Source: UBA1563 sp041667115
Lineage (GTDB): Bacteria; Bacteroidota; Ignavibacteria; Ignavibacteriales; Ignavibacteriaceae
Length of the DNA stretch: 12,811 nucleotides
Direction of reading: 5' to 3'
Assembly (NCBI GenBank): GCA_041667115.1
Contig: JBAYFO010000079.1
Span: forward strand, 1-12,811
The translations under genes and the position numbers were made by a program. The first letter of the stretch is position 1, and the number at the start of each line of letters is the position of its first letter. Positions 6,013 to 11,994 of this stretch are shown here, in pieces. The notes under the pieces are model-generated. The model made no database searches. It saw only the letters and a list, made by a program, of their open reading frames with translations, and had not been told where the DNA came from.

Positions 6013-8481
6013 ATGAAAAACCAAAAATTAAATGCAAAATTTATGAATCATTCAATCAGACAATCATTCAATCATTCATTGATCTTACTGGTTCTCCTTT
6101 TCCTTTTCTCTTCACTTGGTCAAGCACAAAATCTGGACGCAATCAAGCAACAAAGCGGGCTTTCGGAAGAAGAGTTGAAAGCTAAAGCTGCTGCTGCCGG
6201 ATATACTCCCGAAGATATGTATAAGCTTCAGCGATCAACTGCTATTAAAGATTCTGCAGTTAAAAGTGCAGCAGAGCAAAATAAAATAATAGTAACACCG
6301 CCCCAAGCGCCTAAGAGCAGTAATTTTGCAGTACCCGACTTTGCCGGAAGGGAAGGGGCTGAAGGGCTTCAAGCTTTTGGTTACAACGTATTTAATTACG
6401 CGGCAACGTCATTTGAACCATCGGGCAATGTTCCAACCCCTACTAATTATGTTGTTGGTCCCGGAGATGAAATTGTTGTAACGCTATGGGGTGAGACTCA
6501 ACTCGTTCATAATGTTACCGTTTCTAAAAACGGTGATATCGTTATACCTAATGTCGGGTTGGTAAACGTAAATGGGTTAACGATTAAAGAATTACGAGCA
6601 AAACTGTTTTCAGTTTTATCCGGGGCTTACTCTTCATTAAAATCATCCGATGTAAATGCAAAAACACGGTTAGATGTGTCAACCGGAAAATTGCGTAGTG
6701 TAAAAGTTTATGTTCTCGGAGAAGTAAATACTCCGGGCGGGTACAGCTTGCCGGCGCTCTCAACATCTTTTACCGCTCTTTATTATTCAGGCGGACCGAC
6801 AATAAACGGAAGTTTGAGAAATGTGCAGGTTATGCGTGGTGGTAAAATAATTGGTGAAGTTGATCTTTACGAATATCTTAGCACAGGAAATAAGACCAAA
6901 GATGTAAAATTAGAAGATGAAGATATTGTATTCATCCCACCTGTTGGTAAGCGAGTTGCAGTTAACGGTAATGCATTCCGCACTGCCATTTATGAAATGA
7001 AAAACGATGAAAAATTATCTGATCTTCTTAATTATGCCGGTGGTTTAAAATTTACTGCTTACTTCGATCGTGTTCATGTTGAACGGATTATTCCCTTTGC
7101 GCAAAGAAAAAATTATGAGAATAATGTTTTGAGTATTGATCTTAACTTCGGTTCCGCCGATGAACTTATCAAAAGCAATTATCAGCTTGAGAACGGAGAT
7201 GTTGTTCAAATTCGCGGCGTTAATACGCTACCCGAAAATCGTGTTTCAATTTCGGGATATGTTAAAAAACCGGGTGTATATGAACTAACAACACCGGGGA
7301 TGACTATTAAAGACCTCATTATCAAAGCCGATTCTCTTCAAAAAGAAGCTTTTCTTGATAAAGGGTTACTGATTAGAACTTTGCCGTCGGAAAAGAAAGA
7401 GATATTTTCTTTTAATGTTACGCTTGCATTGCAGGGTGAATCAGGGAATAATTTCCCTTTGATGAACCGTGATGAAGTCCGTATTTCTAATCAGCAGACA
7501 TATTTTCCCGCACGCTCGGTAGAAATTGTAGGAGCAGTTAAAAATCCCGGGACATTTACCCGGTTTGAAAATATGACTTTGACTAAACTTATGACTCTTG
7601 CCGGCGGAGTTACCGATGCAGCCACTACCCGCAACATAGAAATTACCAGAATGGATACGAGTAAAGTTGGCGTCTTCTCTAAAAGATTTACGGCTGATCT
7701 TCCGAATGAATACTGGAAACTGGATCCGGACAAGGATTTTATGCTGAAAGATTATGACCGCGTATTAGTTAAAACTGATCCTTTGAAAGAGTTCAATAGA
7801 ACCGTTACTATCAGCGGTGAAGTTAATTATCCCGGCTCTTACACAATTTTAAGAGAAGGGGAGAAACTTTCCAACTTCATTAAACGAAGCGGCGGATTAA
7901 AAGAGACAGCTTATACAAAGGGCATTTCGATTGTACGTGATCAAAAATTGTGGGAAGATTCATTTTTCCCCATTGCCGATTCTATAATTTTTAGAAATCA
8001 ATCTATAGCATTATTTAATCCAGCTTTGATTAGTGGACTCTCAAAACGAGTCCCAATAGAGTGGGATGAAGTAATAGCTGATTCTAACTCAGTTTATAAT
8101 ATCGTTCTATGGCCCGGTGACCAACTTGTCGTTCCAAGAGACCCACAAATTGTAAATGTTGTAGGTGATGTCGGCATTCCATCATCCGTCCCATATAAGT
8201 CAGGCAAAAAGTTGAGCTATTATATTGATCAAGCCGGAAAATATAAACTTACTTCCGCCAAAGGGGAGGAAATTGTTATCCTTCCGAACGGTAAAATATG
8301 GAATCGGTCAGGCTTCTTTCTAATTCCCGATCCACCAATCGAAAGCGGTTCGAGAATAATCGTTCCAACACTTGTTGAGTATGATAATACAAGTGCGTGG
8401 GCAGTGGTTCGTGATATCATGACCGGACTAAGTTCTGCTATTGTCGTTATTCTCTCTGTCTGGCAATTATCGAAACTATAA
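6013..8481 (+). CDS. Polysaccharide export protein with poly_export domain and six SLBB repeats (Wza-like)
   Basis: The 822-residue protein has an N-terminal hydrophobic signal (about residues 23-37, ending SSLGQAQ). A poly_export domain starts near residue 144 (NYVVGPGDEIVVTLWGE). Six SLBB-type beta-grasp repeats begin near residues 232 (VYVLGEVNTPGGY), 315, 411 (VSISGYVKKPGVY), 503 (VEIVGAVKNPGTF), 598 (VTISGEVNYPGSY) and 714 (VNVVGDVGIPSSV). A C-terminal hydrophobic helix follows (LSSAIVVILSVWQLSKL). Classical Wza is about 380 residues. The longer multi-SLBB form is common in Bacteroidota-type genomes. It should form the outer-membrane/periplasmic channel for capsule or exopolysaccharide. 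No lipobox is evident. The start is uncertain: no Shine-Dalgarno precedes 6013, and residues about 11-22 are encoded by an 8-bp repeat, so Met11 or a later TTG could be the true start. The Wzz-like partner gene lies downstream at 9857. Confidence 0.9.
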   Translation: MKNQKLNAKFMNHSIRQSFNHSLILLVLLFLFSSLGQAQNLDAIKQQSGLSEEELKAKAAAAGYTPEDMYKLQRSTAIKDSAVKSAAEQNKIIVTPPQAPKSSNFAVPDFAGREGAEGLQAFGYNVFNYAATSFEPSGNVPTPTNYVVGPGDEIVVTLWGETQLVHNVTVSKNGDIVIPNVGLVNVNGLTIKELRAKLFSVLSGAYSSLKSSDVNAKTRLDVSTGKLRSVKVYVLGEVNTPGGYSLPALSTSFTALYYSGGPTINGSLRNVQVMRGGKIIGEVDLYEYLSTGNKTKDVKLEDEDIVFIPPVGKRVAVNGNAFRTAIYEMKNDEKLSDLLNYAGGLKFTAYFDRVHVERIIPFAQRKNYENNVLSIDLNFGSADELIKSNYQLENGDVVQIRGVNTLPENRVSISGYVKKPGVYELTTPGMTIKDLIIKADSLQKEAFLDKGLLIRTLPSEKKEIFSFNVTLALQGESGNNFPLMNRDEVRISNQQTYFPARSVEIVGAVKNPGTFTRFENMTLTKLMTLAGGVTDAATTRNIEITRMDTSKVGVFSKRFTADLPNEYWKLDPDKDFMLKDYDRVLVKTDPLKEFNRTVTISGEVNYPGSYTILREGEKLSNFIKRSGGLKETAYTKGISIVRDQKLWEDSFFPIADSIIFRNQSIALFNPALISGLSKRVPIEWDEVIADSNSVYNIVLWPGDQLVVPRDPQIVNVVGDVGIPSSVPYKSGKKLSYYIDQAGKYKLTSAKGEEIVILPNGKIWNRSGFFLIPDPPIESGSRIIVPTLVEYDNTSAWAVVRDIMTGLSSAIVVILSVWQLSKL
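6046..6077 (+). repeat. 8-bp tandem repeat (AATCATTC) inside the 5' end of the export gene
   Basis: Four consecutive octamers: AATCATTC, AATCAGAC, AATCATTC, AATCATTC. They begin 33 bases after the first ATG and precede the hydrophobic core of the signal peptide. The unit is not a multiple of three, so copy-number change would shift the frame relative to ATG 6013. Confidence 0.6.
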
Positions 8482-8483
8482 AT

Positions 8484-8550
8484 CAGTAGGCAGTTAGCAG
8501 TAGGCAGTAGGCAGTTATCAGTCAGCAGTAATCAATTGGCAGTAGGCAGT
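8484..8550 (+). repeat. Heptad tandem repeat, about 9.6 copies of CAGTNNN
   Basis: Units in order: CAGTAGG, CAGTTAG, CAGTAGG, CAGTAGG, CAGTTAT, CAGTCAG, CAGTAAT, CAATTGG, CAGTAGG, CAGT. The period is exactly 7 bp throughout. It starts three bases after the stop codon of the export gene. This is the best copy of a family also found at 5835-5869 (+) and 11745-11793 (-). Confidence 0.85.
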
Positions 8551-8573
8551 GTTGAGGTTGAGTGTATAAGAGT

Positions 8574-8722
8574 GGGAATGGGAAAATGGAATGATGGAAA
8601 AATGGAATGGGAAGAAGAGGAATTATAAATTATAAATTATCGTTGGGTTTTGAATTATGGATTTGGGATTGGGGAGTTGGAATGGAAAAAGGGAAAAGTG
8701 GAATAATGGAATTCTGGAATGG
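8574..8722 (+). repeat. Purine-rich TGGAA repeat, left flank of the first four-helix-bundle gene
   Basis: TGGAA/GGGAA motifs recur at roughly 7-14 bp spacing (8574-8622 and 8675-8722), with an AT repeat between them (AATTATAAAT at 8621 onward, recurring at 11721). The segment TGGAAAAAGGGAA (8683-8695) is the exact reverse complement of 9168-9180 on the other side of the four-helix-bundle gene, and the surrounding TGGAA spacing is also largely mirrored. The array runs up to the start codon at 8719. Confidence 0.7.
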
Positions 8723-9132
8723 AACTAAAAAGAAAAAATATAAATCGTGGTTTTACTAAACTAAGAGTTTGGAATGATTCATTAACACTTTTTAAATTAG
8801 TTTATGACATGACAAAAAATTTCCCGTATGATTTATCCAGAAGCAGAAATAATATTTTAGATGCCGCTCATAGTATTCCAAGAAATATTTCGGAAGGATA
8901 TTGTCGAAAAAATTTAAAGGAATATCTTAATTTTCTTAATATATCTTTGGGTTCAAGTGGAGAATTATTTGCCGGTATGGTATCTTTTAACGAAATAGAA
9001 GTGTTGAATGAAAGTAATTTTGAAAAATTCGATGAATTGCATTATAAAGTTGAAAATGAATTAATAAGTTTGATAAAATCATTACAAGAAAAACAAAAAC
9101 TTGGGATATGGGAAAATTCATTTGCAGAATAA
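8719..9132 (+). CDS. Four-helix-bundle protein, 23S rRNA intervening-sequence / Avd-like family
   Basis: The 137-residue product matches the four-helix-bundle family (TIGR02436/PF05635-like) by eye. It has LRVWNDSLTLFKLVYDMTK in helix 1, the signature SIPRNISEGYCRKN at about 52-65, and the KEYLNFLNISLGSSGEL segment at 67-83. The length is somewhat above the usual 115-130. There is no signal peptide, so it is cytoplasmic. Relatives occur as ORFs inside rRNA intervening sequences, as the accessory protein Avd of diversity-generating retroelements, and as free-standing genes of unknown role. No reverse transcriptase or variable repeat is visible here. It sits between the two polysaccharide export genes without obvious functional link, bracketed by purine-rich inverted repeats. 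The start at 8719 has only the GGAAT-type repeat upstream as a possible Shine-Dalgarno. Confidence 0.88.
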   Translation: MELKRKNINRGFTKLRVWNDSLTLFKLVYDMTKNFPYDLSRSRNNILDAAHSIPRNISEGYCRKNLKEYLNFLNISLGSSGELFAGMVSFNEIEVLNESNFEKFDELHYKVENELISLIKSLQEKQKLGIWENSFAE

Positions 9133-9142
9133 TCTAAATATA

Positions 9143-9190
9143 TTTCCATCTCTCCAACGTTCCAATATTCCCTTTTTCCAATATTCCCTT
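9143..9190 (+). repeat. Pyrimidine-rich right flank, inverted copy of the left TGGAA repeat
   Basis: TTCCA/TTCCC motifs recur every 10-14 bp directly after the four-helix-bundle gene. TTCCCTTTTTCCA (9168-9180) is an exact inverted copy of 8683-8695. Reading the reverse complement, the order TGGAAAAAGGGAA, then TGGAA, TGGA, TGGAA follows the left side with small indels. In RNA the two flanks could pair and loop out the gene. Confidence 0.7.
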
Positions 9191-9201
9191 TGAATCATCC
9201 T

Positions 9202-9291
9202 ATGAACAATCAACAAAACACCCAAGACGGACTTAATAACGAGTCTACGCAGCTAAGTGCTGAAGAACGCTTCAAAAGAAGGAAAAAGTAA
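9202..9291 (+). pseudogene. Orphan N-terminal fragment of a Wzz-like chain-length determinant
   Basis: A 29-codon frame starts MNNQQNTQDG and ends STQLSAEERFKRRKK before a stop. The segment LSAEERFK and 17 identical bases (AGTGCTGAAGAACGCTT, 9256-9272) recur at the start of the intact Wzz-like gene (9893-9909). Both copies are preceded by a similar CATCCT/CATACCT-ATGAAC context. The rest of the gene, including membrane segments and GNVR-like region, is missing, and an AT-rich repeat with the second four-helix-bundle gene follows. I read it as the remnant of a duplicated wzz-like gene or a footprint of insertion. Translation as a short leader peptide cannot be excluded. Confidence 0.6.
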
Positions 9292-9292
9292 G

Positions 9293-9309
9293 AATTAAAA
9301 ATTAAAAAG
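9293..9309 (+). repeat. Left arm of a 17-bp perfect inverted repeat around the second four-helix-bundle gene
   Basis: AATTAAAAATTAAAAAG here is the exact reverse complement of 9830-9846. The pair brackets the broken four-helix-bundle gene, as the TGGAA repeats bracket the first. The sequence is low complexity, so chance is a real alternative. Confidence 0.55.
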
Positions 9310-9316
9310 TATTTAA

Positions 9317-9772
9317 ATGAGCATTGACTTTGGATAGAGATTTAAATGACAGATTATTCAACTTTGCAGTTGAAGTAATCGAATTTTTAAGAACTATAAA
9401 AAGTAACCAGGAAACTGGAATTATAAAATATCAACTTACTAAATCCTCAACTTCATCTGGTGCAAACTATGAAGAGGCTCAGGCGGCCTCATCTAAGGCT
9501 GACTTTATTAATAAAGTTAATATTTCTTTGAAAGAAATGAGAGAATCTAACTACCTGCCCAGTGTAATATGTAAATAAAGTATTACTCATTAGATGCAAG
9601 TATCAGTTTTTATTCTTCGTGTAGAATTTGTAAATTTTTATTACACCGGGTGAAGATAAGAATAATTAAAGCCAGCAAAATGAGTGACTCTAAAAAATTA
9701 TTGGAGTTAATAAACGAGTCAGATCAATTGAAGAAAATTCTTGCTACGATATGCAAAAATTCAAGAGGTTAA
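9317..9772 (+). pseudogene. Broken second four-helix-bundle protein gene (indel near start, insertion near end)
   Basis: The longest open part (9324-9578) reads RLFNFAVEVIEFLRTIK, then YQLTKSSTSSGANYEEAQAA, then SSKADFINKVNISLKEMRES, which is the canonical core of the second common four-helix-bundle subtype. Two lesions are visible. First, ATG 9317 reads MSIDFG and stops. Removing one T from the CTTTGG run at 9328 would give MSIDLDRDLNDR in frame, so either there is a +1 indel or translation starts at TTG 9324. Second, after residue Y77 the frame runs into an insertion and stops at 9578. The missing C-terminus resumes at 9656 (IRIIKASKMSDSKKLLELIN and on to a stop at 9770-9772) in another frame. 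Reassembled, the protein would be about 117 residues, normal for the family. It differs clearly from the intact homologue at 8719, so the two are not a recent duplication. Confidence 0.8.
9558..9650. mobile_element. MITE-like 93-bp insertion with 11-bp terminal inverted repeats
   Basis: The ends are CCCAGTGTAAT (9558-9568) and ATTACACCGGG (9640-9650), inverted repeats with one mismatch. A TG dinucleotide abuts both ends (9556-9557 and 9651-9652). Removing the element plus one TG joins TAC CTG to AAG ATA AGA in the frame of the four-helix-bundle gene, which supports insertion into a once intact gene. There is no coding capacity, so a non-autonomous element moved in trans is likely. The 2-bp duplication is too short to prove, and the exact ends could differ by a few bases. 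Confidence 0.65.
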
Positions 9773-9829
9773 GAGTCTTAAAAATAGTTTCATAATTTTT
9801 TCACTATAAATTTTCTTTTTTAATTTTTC

Positions 9830-9846
9830 CTTTTTAATTTTTAATT
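9830..9846 (+). repeat. Right arm of the 17-bp inverted repeat
   Basis: CTTTTTAATTTTTAATT is the exact reverse complement of 9293-9309. It lies eleven bases before the start codon of the Wzz-like gene, so it also forms part of that gene's leader. Similar T-rich motifs precede the export gene near 5741-5775. Confidence 0.55.
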
Positions 9847-9856
9847 TGTCATACCT

Positions 9857-10936
9857 ATGAACGAAAACCAAAACCCCGAACAACCCGAACTTAGTGCTGA
9901 AGAACGCTTTAAGCAAACGGTAGAAAAATTACGCCCTTATGTTATGCAGTTGTGGGCATCCAGGAAAAAGCTGATAATTTTTAACACGGTTGTCTTAGTC
10001 TTAACCTTAGCCTATTTACTCTTTCTTACAAAACCATATTACAAAAGCACTGTCACTATCCTTCCGGACTACGGGAACAAAGGATCGGAGATGATGGGAT
10101 CGCTTTCAGGACTTGCATCACTCGCCGGAGTAAGTGTGGGTGATACTCCCCCTACGCAAATTTACCAGAATTTAATTACAAGTGAGACGGTTCTTTCAGA
10201 TGTGATTTATGCTAAGTATCAAACGAAACAATTTACTAAACCAGTTAATCTGATAGAGTATTTTGAAATTGAGCCGGACAAATCCTTACCGAAAGAACTT
10301 CAACAAAGAAAAATGTTTTTAAAACTCTATGAGGAATTTTCAAAAACGAGATTAATTACCGATCTTGATAGAATGACGAAGATATTAACTGTTAGCGTTC
10401 AAATGCCCGAATCTAAACTTAGTGCGGACGTAGCTAACAAATTAGCTGCTTCCCTTGATAATTATGTCCGGACTAGACGCAAATCTTTTGCATCGGAACA
10501 AAGAAATTATCTTGAAAAAAGAGTCGTTCAGGTTAAAGATACATTGAATTATTTTGAAGAGAGACTGAAAAATTTCCGTTCACAAAATAGAATGATACTG
10601 CAATCGCCCGAACTACAGCTTGAGCAAGTCCGCTTGATGAGAAATGTTGAGATTCAGCAGACAGTTTATGGCGAACTAGTTAAGCAGCTTGAGCTTGTAA
10701 AACTGCAAGAGGTAAAGGATACCCCGGTTATTAACGTTGAGGAGGAAGCAAAAGAACCGATCCTTAAAGAAGGTCCGAAAAGGGCAATGACGTTGATTAT
10801 CATTATGTTCTTGTCGGTCTTGTTTTCCGCGGGATATTTTGTATTCAGCGGCAGTATAAAAAAATATGCGGGGCTAGCGGGAATTGATTTTGGTAAGGCT
10901 AAGAAAAGAACAAGTACTAAGGAGAAAAGAAATTAA
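9857..10936 (+). CDS. Wzz-like polysaccharide chain-length determinant (polysaccharide co-polymerase)
   Basis: The 359-residue protein has the classic PCP layout: a short cytoplasmic N-terminus, transmembrane helix 1 at about 39-58 (LIIFNTVVLVLTLAYLLFLT), a long periplasmic domain with coiled-coil-like stretches (about 215-285), and a GNVR-like segment (RLMRNVEIQQTVYGELVKQL). Helix 2 lies at about 311-331, followed by a basic cytoplasmic tail. After helix 1 the YYKSTVTILP motif is typical of the Wzz domain. It should control chain length or export of the surface polysaccharide together with the Wza-like channel at 6013. There is no C-terminal kinase domain, so phosphorylation control would need a separate protein. 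The ATG at 9857 has no Shine-Dalgarno but gives the complete N-terminus. A truncated copy of its N-terminal segment lies at 9202. Confidence 0.9.
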   Translation: MNENQNPEQPELSAEERFKQTVEKLRPYVMQLWASRKKLIIFNTVVLVLTLAYLLFLTKPYYKSTVTILPDYGNKGSEMMGSLSGLASLAGVSVGDTPPTQIYQNLITSETVLSDVIYAKYQTKQFTKPVNLIEYFEIEPDKSLPKELQQRKMFLKLYEEFSKTRLITDLDRMTKILTVSVQMPESKLSADVANKLAASLDNYVRTRRKSFASEQRNYLEKRVVQVKDTLNYFEERLKNFRSQNRMILQSPELQLEQVRLMRNVEIQQTVYGELVKQLELVKLQEVKDTPVINVEEEAKEPILKEGPKRAMTLIIIMFLSVLFSAGYFVFSGSIKKYAGLAGIDFGKAKKRTSTKEKRN

Positions 10937-10989
10937 CCCCTCCTGTGTCCTCCCCTTTAATAAAAGGGGAAGGTAAGGGAAGGGTTTTT
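10937..10989 (+). terminator. Imperfect hairpin between convergent genes, probable terminator
   Basis: The core CCCCTTT (10952-10958) and AAAGGGG (10963-10969) pair around an AATA loop, extended by C-rich (ACCCCTCC) and G-rich (GGGAAGGG) arms and followed by TTTTT at 10984-10988. It starts directly after the stop codon of the Wzz-like gene and lies before the end of the opposing gene. Long C-rich/G-rich hairpins of this style also occur as dispersed intergenic repeats in related genomes, so it may be both. Confidence 0.6.
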
Positions 10990-11008
10990 AACTGTGCTAC
11001 GGTATGAA

Positions 11009-11695
11009 CTAACCTATAAAGGTGTTCGAGTAATGAACTACATTCCCTGCAGCATCAAGTGTAACAACTGCAAAGAACCCTTTATGGTTTTGATACGCCG
11101 TCAGCATTTGGCTCTTCTCATCGGTTAATATTGAGGTGAATTCAATTGCCGCCGCCAGATCGGTTGCAATTGCTTGAGATGAGAGAGTTAAGAACGCATC
11201 TTTGCTTAAGGTAACATCGGATGGATTGTTGAGATATATTACCGCTACAAGCTTTAACGATGTTTCTTGCAAAGCATCGATGCCGGTTGCAGTACCGGGT
11301 GCATCTAAATTAACTTTAACTTCCGAAGGACTGTACGTTACAACGGGATTTGCAACATTAAAGCCCAACGAAGGCGTTATCTTTACCAAACCGGATAAAT
11401 CATTTTCTGAGCCGATTATTTTGTAGTTTGTTCTCATTATATGATTGAAGGTTAAGGTTCCGGTGGTTTTGATTTTATCCCAGATACTCCTTAATTCCGG
11501 TACAGAATTTATCGAACTGGCAAGTTTAATAGAAAGTGAAAACTTTCCACGTCTTGCTACCGATTTTTCATCTGCGCCGGGGGTAAACGAGCCGGGTCTG
11601 GTTGATAAAAATGTTTTGCCGTTGCGCTGACGAAAGGTTATATCGCCTAACGAGCCACGGACTTTTCCGAGTATTTGCTTATTGATCTTAGCCAT
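11009..11695 (-). CDS. Hypothetical protein, N-terminus reminiscent of DUF6266
   Basis: The 228-residue protein starts MAKINKQILGKVRGSLGDIT with an RQRNGKTFLSTRP segment soon after. This G-x3-G...R-x3-GK pattern recalls DUF6266 proteins of Bacteroidota, which have unknown function. That resemblance is from memory and not tested. There is no signal peptide or membrane segment. The first 100 residues are basic and the rest consists of alternating beta-like stretches (VVTYSPSEVKVNLDAP, LKLVAVIYLNNPS), suggesting a small beta-domain, perhaps structural. ATG 11695 is preceded by AAAGGAA with seven bases spacing, a good Shine-Dalgarno. It is convergent with the Wzz-like gene, so it is not part of that operon. 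I do not know its function. Confidence 0.7.
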   Translation of the reverse strand: MAKINKQILGKVRGSLGDITFRQRNGKTFLSTRPGSFTPGADEKSVARRGKFSLSIKLASSINSVPELRSIWDKIKTTGTLTFNHIMRTNYKIIGSENDLSGLVKITPSLGFNVANPVVTYSPSEVKVNLDAPGTATGIDALQETSLKLVAVIYLNNPSDVTLSKDAFLTLSSQAIATDLAAAIEFTSILTDEKSQMLTAYQNHKGFFAVVTLDAAGNVVHYSNTFIG

Positions 11696-11720
11696 TTTGA
11701 AATTCCTTTTATTAAGTAAA

Positions 11721-11738
11721 AATTATAAATTATAAATT
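11721..11738 (+). repeat. Dispersed AT repeat AATTATAAATTATAAATT
   Basis: These 18 bases are identical to 8621-8638, upstream of the first four-helix-bundle gene. Both copies lie in non-coding DNA close to a heptad array (at 8484 and 11745). Low complexity weakens the argument. Confidence 0.45.
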
Positions 11739-11744
11739 GTAAAG

Positions 11745-11793
11745 TTGGCAGCTATTTACTAATTGCCGACTGATTTCTGCTAATTGCCGACTG
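11745..11793 (-). repeat. Heptad tandem repeat, seven units on the minus strand
   Basis: Read on the minus strand: CAGTCGG, CAATTAG, CAGAAAT, CAGTCGG, CAATTAG, TAAATAG, CTGCCAA. Period is 7 bp. It belongs to the same family as 5835 and 8484 but in opposite orientation. It lies about 50 bp upstream of the hypothetical gene ending at 11009, and its strand matches that gene. Confidence 0.7.
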
Positions 11794-11994
11794 TTCATCC
11801 GGGGCTCTTATCTTTATTGAATTAGTTAATACTTCCCGGTGCATCCTTATACTGTAACCGTTGAGGAAATATCTTATAAGTAATTTCTTTTTATATGCCT
11901 GCATTAATGCAAAATAAAGAGACCAGTTATAAAGAAAGATCAGTACAAGATAAGTGCAAGATGGTGTTCTATAATAAATCGTTCTTTGTTTCAT
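11752..11994 (-). CDS. Possible small hypothetical protein (doubtful)
   Basis: An 80-codon frame begins MKQRTIYYRT with GGAAAA seven to ten bases upstream. It contains a hydrophobic stretch (TYLVLIFLYNWSLYFALMQA) and a basic middle. Its last 15 or so residues (DEQSAISRNQSAISK) are encoded by the heptad repeat array, which suggests the frame runs into intergenic DNA. It reads in the same direction as the gene at 11009-11695 and ends 56 bp before it. It could be a small membrane protein or a chance frame. No family is recognised. Confidence 0.25.
   Translation of the reverse strand: MKQRTIYYRTPSCTYLVLIFLYNWSLYFALMQAYKKKLLIRYFLNGYSIRMHREVLTNSIKIRAPDEQSAISRNQSAISK

Noticed and set aside
7491..7733. 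80-codon minus-strand frame inside the export gene
   Set aside because: It is antisense to a clear SLBB-coding region and has no support of its own.
8484..8550. CRISPR array
   Set aside because: Seven-base tandem units without spacers and no cas genes. This is a simple tandem repeat family.
8719..9772. Diversity-generating retroelement based on the Avd-like four-helix-bundle proteins
   Set aside because: No reverse transcriptase, no template or variable repeat pair with adenine-specific differences, and no C-type lectin target gene in the window.
11202..11630. Plus-strand frames opposite the DUF6266-like gene
   Set aside because: The minus-strand gene has a good Shine-Dalgarno and a full-length frame. 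The plus frames are shadows.
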